This document shows, in pieces, positions 55,425 through 63,795 of a stretch of DNA of 64,000 nt. The position numbers and the translations under genes are program-made. The stretch comes from Anaerococcus pacaensis 9403502 (lineage in GTDB: Bacteria > Bacillota > Clostridia > Tissierellales > Peptoniphilaceae). The first letter of the stretch is position 1. Every line of letters begins with the position of its first letter. The notes beneath the pieces are model-generated. The model saw nothing but the letters and a program-made list of their open reading frames with translations. It was not told the origin of the DNA and searched no databases. The stretch is from the NCBI GenBank assembly GCA_000308255.3, contig HG326665.1, forward strand, positions 166,404 through 230,403, in the 5' to 3' direction.

Positions 55425-56075
55425 TTAATCCATCCTATATCCTATTCCTCTGACAGTAGTGATAATTTCCCTATCAAGCTTTTCTCTGATTCTCTTAATA
55501 GTTGATGTGAGAGTATTGTCATTTACAAACCTATCCCTATCTTCCCAAAACATTTCTAACAGCTGGTCTCTTGTATAAACTCGGTGAGGATTTTTAATAA
55601 ATAAGACTAGGATTTCATATTCAAGTGGAGTTAGTTCTATTTGATTAGATTTAAAATAAACTTTTGAATTATTTAAATCTATTTTGATATCCTTGTAAGT
55701 AATTATTTTGTCTTGACTTAGAGGTATTGTTCTTAAAACCGCATCAATTCTTGCCCTTAATATTGCGAGGGAAAATGGTTTAGTTAAATAGTCGTCTGCT
55801 CCCCTATCTAGAGACTCAATTATAAAATCTTCATCATTTTTAACTGTTGTTACAATTACTCTTATGTCCTTATCTTTTAATTTTTCTATCAAATGTTGAC
55901 CGTCTTTATCTGGTAGATTTATGTCCAATAGTGCCACATCCATATCTACATTCATCTTATAGGCCGCTTCGTAAAAAGATGATGCAAGCTCTACCTCATA
56001 GCCATTATTAATTAAATACTTTTCCATTTGTGATGCGATTTCTTTATTATCCTCTATAATCAAAACACTTTTCAT
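55425..56075 (-). CDS. OmpR-family response regulator
   Basis: The 216-aa product has a receiver domain (LIIEDNKEIASQM, VALLDINLPDKDG with the phospho-acceptor Asp, YLTKPF) and a winged-helix DNA-binding domain (LTPLEYEILVLFIKN, DNTLTSTIKRIREKL, TVRGIGYRMD). It opens the operon with the histidine kinase, ABC ATPase and permease, and presumably activates them. Confidence 0.95.
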   Translation of the reverse strand: MKSVLIIEDNKEIASQMEKYLINNGYEVELASSFYEAAYKMNVDMDVALLDINLPDKDGQHLIEKLKDKDIRVIVTTVKNDEDFIIESLDRGADDYLTKPFSLAILRARIDAVLRTIPLSQDKIITYKDIKIDLNNSKVYFKSNQIELTPLEYEILVLFIKNPHRVYTRDQLLEMFWEDRDRFVNDNTLTSTIKRIREKLDREIITTVRGIGYRMD

Positions 56076-56223
56076 TCTAACCTCTCATGTATCAACTTTG
56101 AAATCTATTAAATTAATTTGTTTTATAGTATTTGTCTATAAGCAAATTGAGAATATAAACCAATAATTACATTTATTGTATACCATTATCACTTATATTA
56201 AAAACAGCCCTTTAACTGATCTG

Positions 56224-56330
56224 CTACTTGTTGATTTCAACTTCAAGTCCTGATTCAAAAATCACTTTAAGCTTTTCTTGATAAATAACTATCTTCTCTA
56301 TAAGTTTCCTTAGTAATTCTTCATATTAAC
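56224..56330 (-). pseudogene. C-terminal tail of a serine recombinase, remnant 1
   Basis: The minus strand encodes ELLRKLIEKIVIYQEKLKVI followed by FESGLEVEINK-stop, the conserved C-terminal strand of large serine recombinases of clostridial mobile elements. Only about 35 codons remain. The same tail occurs at 60250 and 62832. Confidence 0.7.
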
Positions 56331-56443
56331 GTTCTCTTTTACAATTTATATTTTTATTGATTGCTTACTAATTTTACTAAAACTAATCAAAAAAAGACTT
56401 TTAGAATTTAATAATTTTCCTAAAAGTCTAACATTATGTTTAT

Positions 56444-56543
56444 TTAATTCTCTCAAGAAGAGTGACTGATTCAATATGACTTGAGTGGTCAGTATGGATA
56501 AATTTTGAAATTTTTTAAAAGCCTCGTATGTGGGAATATATCC
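56444..56543 (-). repeat. rumA-like attachment repeat R1
   Basis: Encodes HTDHSSHIESVTLLERIK-stop on the minus strand, preceded by a segment with CCCACATACGAGGC. The 100-base sequence recurs at 59107-59208 and 63591-63693. The HxE(S/T)V...L pattern resembles the C-terminus of RlmD/RumA methyltransferases, a known insertion site of mobile elements. Confidence 0.65.
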
Positions 56544-56560
56544 ATAAATGCTAGAAACTA

Positions 56561-57832
56561 TTAAGGCCTTAAAGCAGTAATCGGTATTACGTACACATCA
56601 TCCTCTCTTTTATAGGCAAAAGGTGCTTTTGCACATAAGACCACCATAAATGATGGATTGGGCATATTATTTGTATCTATTTTGGATGCTAAGTCTTTTA
56701 AAGTTTCAGCACCTTCTTCAATTAATTTATCTCCACCAAGTTTAATTTCAACTATACCATAAGCTCCATTCCTTAAATGAATCACTGCATCACATTCTAA
56801 TCCACGCTTATCTCTATAATGATAAACTGTTCCATCTAAATAGTCTGTATAAATTCTTAAATCACGGATACACAAGTTTTCAAATAAAAATCCCATGGTG
56901 TTTAAATCATCTAGTAAATCCTTAGGACCTACACCCAAAGATGCCGTTGCAATAGATGGGTCTGAAAAGTATCTGGTATCCGTTGTTCGTATAGATGTTT
57001 TCGACCTTAAATTTGGATTCCATGCTGGAGAATCTTCTATTACGAATATTTTTCTTAAGGCATCAAGATAAGAATAAAGGGTTACCTGATCAAATGTATC
57101 TGATTGATTAGCTAACATATCCTGCCTAATGGTTTCTAGCGAACTCTGTGTTCCTACATGTCTTGCATAGGATTTAAGTAATCTCTTAGCCTTTTCTTTA
57201 TCTCTTTTTACCGAGTCCACTCTACTAATATCAGTTGAAACAACAGCATCAAAATAATCTATAGCTTGGAATAAGGCTGGTTTTTCGTCTAAACCAATTG
57301 CTTTTGGCCATCCACCTCTACATATAAAAAAAGCTATTTCTTCAAGACTGGTTTCATCAATCGCCGAGATGTTTTCTCCGTTAAATAAATCCCTGAGAGA
57401 AATCTCTCCACTTGAATCCTTTGACTCATATAAACTCATAGGTCGCATTAGAAGTCTAGAAATTCTACCCGTACCCGTATGCATAGAGTCATCAAATTCA
57501 TTAGGTACTGCTGAACCTGTTAATATAAATTGTCCAAATTCATCTCTATTATCAACCTCATAACGCACAGCATTCCATAAATTAGGTGCTATTTGCCACT
57601 CATCAATTAGTCTTGGGATTTCCCCTTCAAGTAAAGTACTAGGAGAAAGTTCTGCCATTTGCTGATACTGTCTCGTCATATCAGGTCGGTCCATAGATAT
57701 AAAGCTTTTTGCCTTTTGTTTTGCTGTTGTTGTCTTGCCACACCATTTAGGACCTTCAATTAAAACTGCCCCTTTTGCGTCTAATCGTTCTTCTAACAAT
57801 TTATCTGCAATTCTAGGCAAATACTCCCTCAT
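56561..57832 (-). CDS. ATPase with DUF4143 domain (AAA_14 type)
   Basis: ATG 57832 follows GGAGG. The 423-aa product has Walker A EGPKWCGKTTTAK (about residue 25), a Walker B-like PRLIDEWQIAPNLWNAVR, sensor ILTGSAVP, and a C-terminal DUF4143 domain with the nuclease-like VYHYRDKRGLECDAVIHL, VEIKLGGDKLI. These are common as chromosomal or mobile accessory ATPases with unclear function. It lies next to repeat R1, among mobile-element debris. Confidence 0.9.
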   Translation of the reverse strand: MREYLPRIADKLLEERLDAKGAVLIEGPKWCGKTTTAKQKAKSFISMDRPDMTRQYQQMAELSPSTLLEGEIPRLIDEWQIAPNLWNAVRYEVDNRDEFGQFILTGSAVPNEFDDSMHTGTGRISRLLMRPMSLYESKDSSGEISLRDLFNGENISAIDETSLEEIAFFICRGGWPKAIGLDEKPALFQAIDYFDAVVSTDISRVDSVKRDKEKAKRLLKSYARHVGTQSSLETIRQDMLANQSDTFDQVTLYSYLDALRKIFVIEDSPAWNPNLRSKTSIRTTDTRYFSDPSIATASLGVGPKDLLDDLNTMGFLFENLCIRDLRIYTDYLDGTVYHYRDKRGLECDAVIHLRNGAYGIVEIKLGGDKLIEEGAETLKDLASKIDTNNMPNPSFMVVLCAKAPFAYKREDDVYVIPITALRP

Positions 57833-57893
57833 AATTTCCTCCAATTCTCATTAATTAAGTAAATTTTATCAGTAATTAAAGTATTTGTCTAGT

Positions 57894-57965
57894 TTTTATT
57901 CAAGTATTTATCCGTTATTTGTTCAAGCATTTGGCCGTAATTTATTCAAGTATTTATCCGTATTC
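57894..57965. repeat. Short direct repeats
   Basis: Three copies of an about 22-28 base unit based on TTCAAGTATTTATCCG (middle copy TTCAAGCATTTGGCCG) lie in tandem upstream of the AAA_14 gene. Confidence 0.65.
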
Positions 57966-57983
57966 TATATATTGTATTGCCTA

Positions 57984-58154
57984 AAGTGCTTGTTGAATGT
58001 CTTGTGCACTTTGAGTCTGATATTCTTCAGTTAACATTTTTGCTATTTTACTTCTTCTTGTTTCCCGCCTTTTACTTGGCATAAAAATTCCCACTGATTA
58101 GTTTTTCTTTACCCTAATCAGAAAGTTTATATACACAAAATTTTACACAGTCTC
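57984..58154 (-). mobile_element. IS256-family end with transposase N-terminus, remnant 1
   Basis: The minus strand starts GAGACTGTGTAAAATTTTGT, as in IS256-family terminal repeats. It then encodes MPSKRRETRRSKIAKMLTEE followed by YQTQSAQDIQQAL-stop, the beginning of an IS256-type transposase. The remaining transposase is missing. A diverged second copy is at 59310-59468. Confidence 0.75.
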
Positions 58155-58218
58155 TGACATTTACATAAAAAAAGCACCCACTTTGTAGATGCTGAAAAAA
58201 AGTTTCTTTACTTATAAT

Positions 58219-58839
58219 TTATAAGTCAATAAACTTACTTGCTAGCTTGTACACTTGATTAATTTCTTTGCTTTGTAAGTTCCAACTAACCAATTCATTC
58301 TTAATTAACTCAGGGAATTTTTTACTGATATCTCTTAAAGCATTTCCAACCGACTTTCTAACATATTCACTCGAATCTTCTTTTAAATTGGCTAATCTTT
58401 CAATAGCTTCATTCGGATTTTCTTTGAAATATGGTCTACTTGTCCATATCCTTAATCCCTCCGTTACTGCTCTCCTCGTATTTGGATTATCATTTTCTAA
58501 CCATTCATCAATTATTGGAAGTGCTTTTTCATATCCTTTTTTCTTGCAAAATTCATCAAATGCCTTTGCCAATACTTCCTGAACTCTCCAATTGTCATCT
58601 TTGGAAACTTCATCTCTCATAAATGTTAAAATTTCATCGTCATCTGATAGGTGACCTAATAGAAATACACCGTACATTCTAACTTGATATACATTAGATT
58701 TATACGCTAACAATGCTAATTTTTTAATGTATTGATTATCATTAGACTTATAATCTACTAGTGCTCTCTTTTCTTCCACTTTGAATCCATGTTCTATCAA
58801 AGAAAATTCTTCTTCTAAACTAGATATATATTCATTCAA
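58219..58839 (-). CDS. HEAT-repeat protein, AlkD-like
   Basis: The 206-aa product is helical with HEAT-type units: IKKLALLAYKSNVYQVRMYGV, RVQEVLAKAFDEFCKKKGY, NTRRAVTEGLRIWTSRPYFKE and SSEYVRKSVGNALRDISKKFP. It resembles the DNA alkylation repair family but is shorter, and the aromatic active-site residues were not verified. It is intact although surrounded by remnants, so it may be cargo of an element. Confidence 0.75.
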   Translation of the reverse strand: MNEYISSLEEEFSLIEHGFKVEEKRALVDYKSNDNQYIKKLALLAYKSNVYQVRMYGVFLLGHLSDDDEILTFMRDEVSKDDNWRVQEVLAKAFDEFCKKKGYEKALPIIDEWLENDNPNTRRAVTEGLRIWTSRPYFKENPNEAIERLANLKEDSSEYVRKSVGNALRDISKKFPELIKNELVSWNLQSKEINQVYKLASKFIDL

Positions 58840-58888
58840 ATTAACTCACCTCAAAAAACTAGTATTAGTTATTGATATTATACCCTCA

Positions 58889-59016
58889 TTAAAATACTAT
58901 CAATCCCCTATCATCGTACACAGATTCACTTGTATCATTTCAACATCTTATTGCTATATCAAGAGCCATAATCGTAGCAATAAATCCGTCTATCTTTTCT
59001 GTATATTTTTCCAGCA
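58889..59016 (-). pseudogene. Phage terminase large-subunit C-terminal remnant
   Basis: Encodes EKYTEKIDGFIATIMALDIAI, then R, C, stop and NDTSESVYDDRGLIVF-stop. The KIDG...MALDxAIR and VYDxRGL patterns end many phage terminase large subunits. One stop codon and no N-terminal part. Confidence 0.7.
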
Positions 59017-59019
59017 GGC

Positions 59020-59208
59020 TTGTTAGTAAGAAGATTTGTAACCTTTAGTCCATGTTTTCCAGGATCATACTCTTTGAATTCTTCACTGGTTGCTTTTTTT
59101 ATACCTCTATATTTTCGTAATCAATATTACACTCTCCACATGGCTTGAGTGGTCAGTATGGATAATATTTAATATTTTAGGGAAGCCTCGTATGTGGGAA
59201 TATATTTA
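59020..59208 (-). repeat. rumA-like attachment repeat R2 with decayed extension
   Basis: 59107-59208 matches R1 and R3 and encodes HTDHSSHVESVILITKI-stop. Just beyond, 59020-59105 encodes KKATSEEFKEYDPGKHGLKV, which resembles the KATYEEIK...GLKVSNLY segment that in many integrated conjugative elements follows HVETVVLLS. Decayed, but both parts point to the same gene. Confidence 0.6.
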
Positions 59209-59309
59209 TTCTCAATTATTCTAAATTCTTTTAACATTTCATTTAAAACTAATGCATTTTCATATTCTTCAACAAATGCTCCATTGTCTCACCTAAAAGG
59301 TATATTAGA

Positions 59310-59468
59310 GCATCTTGTAAATCTTGTGCTGTTTCTTGTTAATATTCTTCAATTAACATCTTAGAGATTTTGTTTCTGATCGCTTTCTTATGGCATAAAA
59401 ATTCCTCCTGATTAGTTTTTCTTAACCATAATCATGAGGTTTCTATGCACAGAATTTTACACAGTCTC
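59310..59468 (-). mobile_element. IS256-family end with transposase N-terminus, remnant 2
   Basis: Starts with the minus-strand GAGACTGTGTAAAATTCTGT end and encodes KISKMLIEEY-stop and ETAQDLQDALIYLLGETMEH in shifted frames. More decayed than remnant 1 at 57984. Its outer end abuts the EXLDI gene stop. Confidence 0.7.
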
Positions 59469-59835
59469 AAATATCTAGTACTTCTACTATCTCTTCTCTT
59501 TTTTCTTTCATTATAATTTTTTTGATTACTTCTTCATCTAAGTATTTTGAAAAATCATCCAATTCAGATGTTACTTCAAATATTATATTATGATTTTTAT
59601 CACTTAAATCAAAACTCGAGTCATATTTTGTTTTATCTGACCAATAATTCCAATTTATATCTGTCCTTTCATAATATACATAATTTCTTTTTGGAGTTAC
59701 AAACACTCTTTTATTAATGAGTTTTTTCCCATCTTCTTCTTTAAACATTTCAGAATATAATTTTATTCCTTTGAATACTTTATAATCACTAATAGTATCA
59801 TTTGAAACATTTAATCTAATATTTTCATACTTCAT
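59467..59835 (-). CDS. EXLDI-family protein
   Basis: ATG 59835 follows GGAGGT; a frame continuing upstream belongs to an unrelated remnant. The 122-aa product begins MKYENIRLNVSNDTISDYKV, has LYSEMFKEEDGKKLINKRVF, and ends EEIVEVLDI, the ExLDI motif that gives the EXLDI family its name. No function is established for the family. Intact, between IS256 remnant 2 and an AlbA-2 remnant. Confidence 0.75.
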   Translation of the reverse strand: MKYENIRLNVSNDTISDYKVFKGIKLYSEMFKEEDGKKLINKRVFVTPKRNYVYYERTDINWNYWSDKTKYDSSFDLSDKNHNIIFEVTSELDDFSKYLDEEVIKKIIMKEKREEIVEVLDI

Positions 59836-59875
59836 AAAATACCTCCATATGTTAATCAATTTTACTATATTATTA

Positions 59876-60173
59876 ACACCGATAAAGTAAATTAATAATA
59901 CAAGCTTATTATAATTTTTAAGCTTTAGAGAATCAACAACATTTTGAGTATTACTTCTTCCATTATCTTTCCTGACATCTTTGATATCATACTTATCTTC
60001 TTCGTCAACACCTATTATCATGAAAGCATCTCTACTATCAGCCATGAAAATAATATCATGAAGCAAATCTTGCTTTCCTTTTTTATCAGATTTATACCTT
60101 TCTTTTTTTAATCCAAGTACCCAACTTCCCGCCTAAAATCTATCAATTCCAATATCACTTCTTGTTCAACCAT
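59876..60173 (-). pseudogene. AlbA-2 (AAA_4) domain protein remnant
   Basis: Frames from ATG 60173 give MVEQEVILELIDFRREVGYL-stop, then KSDKKGKQDLLHDIIFMADS and RDAFMIIGVDEEDKYDI. This is the N-terminal part of the AlbA-2/Schlafen-like DNA-binding family. It has a stop and frameshift and lacks its C-terminal part. Confidence 0.65.
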
Positions 60174-60249
60174 ACACCTACTCCATAAATCTCAACTAAT
60201 TGTATTATACAATTTCCAAGGAAGAACAACAATCCTATATAAGTACTGC

Positions 60250-60850
60250 CTACTTATTTATTATAATTTCAATCCCAGATTTAAACATTACTTTCAGCCT
60301 TTCTTCATAAACCACTATCTTCTCTATAAGTTTCCTTACCAATTCTTCATCATAGCTGTCTATTTCTAATTGTTGGTTTTCTAAAACTCTTCTAATACTA
60401 TTATCTAATTGAAACTTGACATAAATAAATCTTATTTGAATATTTTTACTTGGGGCGCTTTTCGAATGCTCCGAGCGCTAGCAATCCACTGCGTTAAAAA
60501 TATGCTAACCAACTTATACAAACTTAAATGAAGTTTAGTATAATTCTATTAGTCTACTTTGTTCATTTTTCTCTTCTGCAATGTTGAGGAGTATCTTTTC
60601 TTTTTCATACCTTAATTCTTCCACCCTATCTGCAAGGTCTGTGTAGTCTTTCTTAACTTTAGCTACTTTTAAAAACTCTTCTTGAACATTAAGCATTTCT
60701 TTGTCTATTTCTTCTATCCTTCCACTTCCATCACCTTTGTTGGCTTTTTCTATATTCTCTTTTATTATTTCTTTTAATTCACTGCTCTCAGAAATAAGCT
60801 GATTGATGACTTCTACAACTGCTTCTTGTAGATCTTGGCTCTATATTTTT
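60250..60850 (-). pseudogene. Large serine recombinase C-terminal remnant 2
   Basis: 60540-60850 encodes a coiled-coil region (LQEAVVEVINQLISESSELK, RIEEIDKEMLNVQEEFLKVA, KKDYTDLADRVEELRYEKEK), and 60250-60420 encodes EELVRKLIEKIVVYEERLKV with FKSGIEIIINK-stop. Together these match the C-terminal half of clostridial element recombinases. About 110 unrelated bases separate the parts. The catalytic resolvase domain is missing. Confidence 0.75.
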
Positions 60851-60885
60851 AAGTGTGGGATGCAAAGAAAAACAGAATAAACAAA

Positions 60886-60912
60886 AAGAGCAGCCTTTTA
60901 AGCTACTCTTGT
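60886..60912 (-). terminator. Hairpin with T tract
   Basis: AGAGTAGC and GCTGCTCT (one mismatch) form a stem on the minus strand, followed by TTTTTGTTTATTC, downstream of the ORF at 60953. Confidence 0.6.
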
Positions 60913-60952
60913 AGAAAGTACAAAATGAGTTAATTATATTTTTTGTGTTTCC

Positions 60953-61192
60953 TCATACCAGCCTAAAAACTACTCTTACATCCATGTAGTTTTTTTGAGT
61001 CTTTTTGACGTATCCTTCTTCATCTTTTTGAAAGACAAAATGCTTATAAAACTGCTTAAAATGCAGGATTTCTAAATTTACATCTTTTGTATCAACGCTA
61101 TAGTCTCCACATGTACCAAGACCACCCTGACGATAACGATACATTTGGAAGAGAGCCTCCACGCTCGTTGCACGATAGAAGTTGGCAAACAA
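60953..61192 (-). CDS. Uncertain ORF spanning an attachment-like junction (R5)
   Basis: The 79-codon frame is hybrid: before 61113 it encodes ALFQMYRYRQGG, after it TKDVNLEILHFKQFYKHFVF. At 61078-61113 another frame encodes HVETIALIQKM-stop, the same pattern as repeats R1-R4, so the ORF probably crosses an element boundary. No family recognised; may not be expressed. Confidence 0.3.
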   Translation of the reverse strand: MFANFYRATSVEALFQMYRYRQGGLGTCGDYSVDTKDVNLEILHFKQFYKHFVFQKDEEGYVKKTQKNYMDVRVVFRLV

Positions 61193-61240
61193 AATGATGT
61201 TTCCGGGTAAATGTCAATGCCCGTTCAATGGGCATATCCG

Positions 61241-62368
61241 CTACTTCTGCTGCTTCATCTCCATCATTGCATCAACGAACTGTTCCGGTAAGTCAGCATG
61301 AATATCGTGACTTGATTCATAACCAGATTTAAGTGTACTGTTTTTGATTAAAGTATGAACTTCTTCTGCATCTTTTTCGTCCATTGCAGATAGCAGTATT
61401 CCATTATGATCATAATAGCTCGGCGCGGTTTCATTTGAAGGCGCAACATGAAGAATGATTGTCGGACATTCTATTTCGCTCAACATCTTTTTCTGGTCAA
61501 CTCCATAAAACCAGGAAAAATCGTAAAAAGCCTCTCCGAATCGAAGATCATAGCTCCCTGTTCCGTCCTGCATATTACTCGTTAAGAATACCATTCCATT
61601 CAGACCGATTTCAGGAGGATAATACCAAACAATTGGCATTTTGCTACTATTTTCTCTGATTCTCTTGGAAAAAGGATTTTTAACTATAAAGTCCCAATTA
61701 TCTTTTCCATCTTTATTAAAAAGTGATTTCATGTAAGTATGATCAAGATAATATCTCGTATAATTCTTCTCCGCTTGCTGCGACAGAAAATCATGGATTG
61801 TCTTGAACTCAAGATAAGAAAAAGTATTTTCTGCTCTAGCAGGCTCTGTAGAGAAGAAAGGTCCATCTTCAAGGAGAAGCCCTTTTACCTGTTCCTTTTC
61901 CTTTGCAGCTATTGCCGCTGATATCAAAGCACCTGAGGAATGTCCTGAAAGATATGTTTTCTCACCAATCACATCACGCATGAAGTCGATCAAATCATCA
62001 CGAATAGGAATTAGCTGATACTTATCAGGATGTTTAGACGATTTTCCATGTCCGTAGCAGTCTATTGCATAGATGTGAAAATGATTCGATAGTTTCGGTA
62101 AAACCTTCGCATAATCTTCTTTTGATACCATCTGACCGTGAATTAGTAAAAGCGGCTCCCCATTATCGGGTCCTTCTAAGTATGCTATTTCACTGCCATC
62201 AGTCGTCTTGTATACTTTTTCTGTAAATCCTAATTGCTTCCCCTTTTTCTTCATAAACCGATCATTTCCATAATCAAAGTGAAGCGTTCGATATGCAAAA
62301 CCCGCTAGAATCACAACTATTACACTCAAAATAACCATAATAATTTTTAATCGTTTCATACGTTTCAT
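61241..62368 (-). CDS. Membrane-anchored alpha/beta-hydrolase
   Basis: The 375-aa product has an N-terminal anchor (about 7-27), EPLLLIHGQMVSKEDY (oxyanion), IDCYGHGKSSKHP, nucleophile elbow LSGHSSGALISA, PTIILHVAPSNE (acid region) and a terminal HDIHADLPE with the catalytic His. Less AT-rich than its surroundings, consistent with transfer. It overlaps the AbrB-like gene by 4 bases. The substrate is unknown; AbrB-hydrolase pairs occur in several Bacillota. Confidence 0.88.
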   Translation of the reverse strand: MKRMKRLKIIMVILSVIVVILAGFAYRTLHFDYGNDRFMKKKGKQLGFTEKVYKTTDGSEIAYLEGPDNGEPLLLIHGQMVSKEDYAKVLPKLSNHFHIYAIDCYGHGKSSKHPDKYQLIPIRDDLIDFMRDVIGEKTYLSGHSSGALISAAIAAKEKEQVKGLLLEDGPFFSTEPARAENTFSYLEFKTIHDFLSQQAEKNYTRYYLDHTYMKSLFNKDGKDNWDFIVKNPFSKRIRENSSKMPIVWYYPPEIGLNGMVFLTSNMQDGTGSYDLRFGEAFYDFSWFYGVDQKKMLSEIECPTIILHVAPSNETAPSYYDHNGILLSAMDEKDAEEVHTLIKNSTLKSGYESSHDIHADLPEQFVDAMMEMKQQK

Positions 62369-62622
62369 AATATCTTTCCTTTAATTGCCTGTAGCATCTC
62401 AGCCATTTTATCACCACTTATTAATGCTATTCCCTGATTTTGGTCACCCAGCAGGAGAATTGTGTCACCGCTTTCTATATGGAACAAATTTCTTGCCTCT
62501 TTTGGAATTACAATCTGTCCTTTTGAGCCAACTTTTGCAGTCCAAGCATGAAGCCCCTGTTCGTTTTTCTCAGTTTTATTCTCATATTCCAAGTTACTAT
62601 GATATTGCTTGCTTTTTTTCAT
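62365..62622 (-). CDS. AbrB/SpoVT-type transcriptional regulator
   Basis: The 85-aa product has a swapped-hairpin AbrB DNA-binding domain at residues of about 28-75: AKVGSKGQIVIPKEARNLF then GDTILLLGD. It overlaps the hydrolase gene and probably controls this two-gene unit. RBS AAGGAG precedes the ATG. Confidence 0.9.
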   Translation of the reverse strand: MKKSKQYHSNLEYENKTEKNEQGLHAWTAKVGSKGQIVIPKEARNLFHIESGDTILLLGDQNQGIALISGDKMAEMLQAIKGKIL

Positions 62623-62771
62623 ATTTTATCTCCTTGAGGGTTAGTATTCTTTGTTATACATTTCATACTTACTATATCATGAATTATTGCCTTCTCAAGT
62701 AAAAATATGTTAATACCAACTCGACAATGCCGTAGCAATTTCATATGCTATTTATGTTTAAAGTATTCCTA

Positions 62772-62806
62772 CAAAAAATCACCCCGCCATTTCCTGACGA
62801 GGTGCC
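62772..62806 (-). terminator. Hairpin with T tract
   Basis: On the minus strand GGCACCTCG and CGGGGTG form an imperfect stem followed by ATTTTTTG. It follows recombinase remnant 3 on the same strand. Confidence 0.65.
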
Positions 62807-62831
62807 CTATTTTAATATATTCTTTTCATCC

Positions 62832-62945
62832 ATCTCCTTTTATCGCAAGGCCTGATTTGAATTCCTCAGCCTATTTCTCATCGTAAACCGTAATCTTTTT
62901 ACTAAGTCGTCTGACCGGGCGTTCAGTGTATTCGGTAATCTACCT
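62832..62945 (-). pseudogene. C-terminal tail of a serine recombinase, remnant 3
   Basis: Encodes EYTERPVRRLSKKITVYDEK, a stop, then AEEFKSGLAIKG. This is the same C-terminal motif as remnants 1 and 2 but with different codons and higher GC, so it came from a different element. Confidence 0.75.
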
Positions 62946-63590
62946 GACCTATTTATCGAGAAATATACAATTGCAAACAGTTTTATTGTCTGAATATCTC
63001 CAAAGCCACCTCCGACTACATTTCTGAAGTCTCAATACGTCAAAAAGCAGTTCCATAGTTACATTTTCGGAAGACAGAACTGTTTTTAGAAGATCTAAAA
63101 ATGAGATTAGGATGATGCACTTTTTCTTGACAATACCATCAAAATCCGTTTATTTCATGGCTTTTCTATAAAGTTCAGTCCCTCACCTTGACATCAATAC
63201 TATCGTCTCTACATCTGCTAGTTAGGTTATATCTTATTTGTCTCTTATAACACAAAACAGCAACTGATATCTATTTTGTATTATAATTGTCTTCTCTAAC
63301 AACTATTCTGGTCAGGCTATTTTTACATTTTATTGAGGTCATCTATTTTATTAATTTACTATAACCATTCATATAGCTTGAAGTTTCATATATTATTATT
63401 AATCTATGATGAGTAGCCTGAGAGTATCCAATCTGCTCACTCCATCTAAAATATCCATAGTGTTTACATACTCTGTTATAATCTATACTCGAACTGTTCC
63501 CACAAGGTATTTTTAAATGGCAAATGGCTTTCAAGACTTCTTTTAAAACCCTAAAAGTCACCTGTCTCAACAGTCTTCTAACCTCTTATT
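62946..63590. other. Gene-poor remnant region
   Basis: Apart from repeat R4 (63183-63215), no assignable gene is seen. One 75-codon minus-strand frame (63343-63570) has no recognisable family and atypical composition. Probably degraded element DNA. Confidence 0.4.
63183..63215 (-). repeat. rumA-like attachment repeat R4 (short)
   Basis: Encodes VETIVLMSR-stop on the minus strand, preceded by GAT (Asp) where the other copies have His. The base sequence matches R3 from GAGAC to TCAAGG. Only the terminal about 30 bases are present. Confidence 0.6.
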
Positions 63591-63693
63591 TTATTTCCTT
63601 GACATCAATACTATAGTCTCCACGTGGCTTTAGTGATCAGTATGAATAATTTTAATATTTTAAGTAAGCGTCGTATGTGAGAATATATCCATA
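63591..63693 (-). repeat. rumA-like attachment repeat R3
   Basis: Encodes HTDH-stop-SHVETIVLMSRK-stop and shares the about 100-base sequence of R1 and R2, including the GTATGTGAGAATATATCC block. The terminal SHVETIVLMSRK is the closest of all copies to RlmD/RumA C-termini. Confidence 0.65.
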
Positions 63694-63795
63694 AGTATAT
63701 TTCTTATGTTTTAAATTATCTCTAAATTTAAATTTACTTATAATATATAATTATCATTTGTATAAATAAAATACCATAAATATAGTAGACGAGAT

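Noticed and set aside
57894..57965. Possible CRISPR array
   Set aside because: Only three short imperfect units with almost no spacers and no cas genes.
63343..63570. 75-codon minus-strand frame
   Set aside because: No RBS and no recognisable domain; composition like frame noise in remnant DNA.
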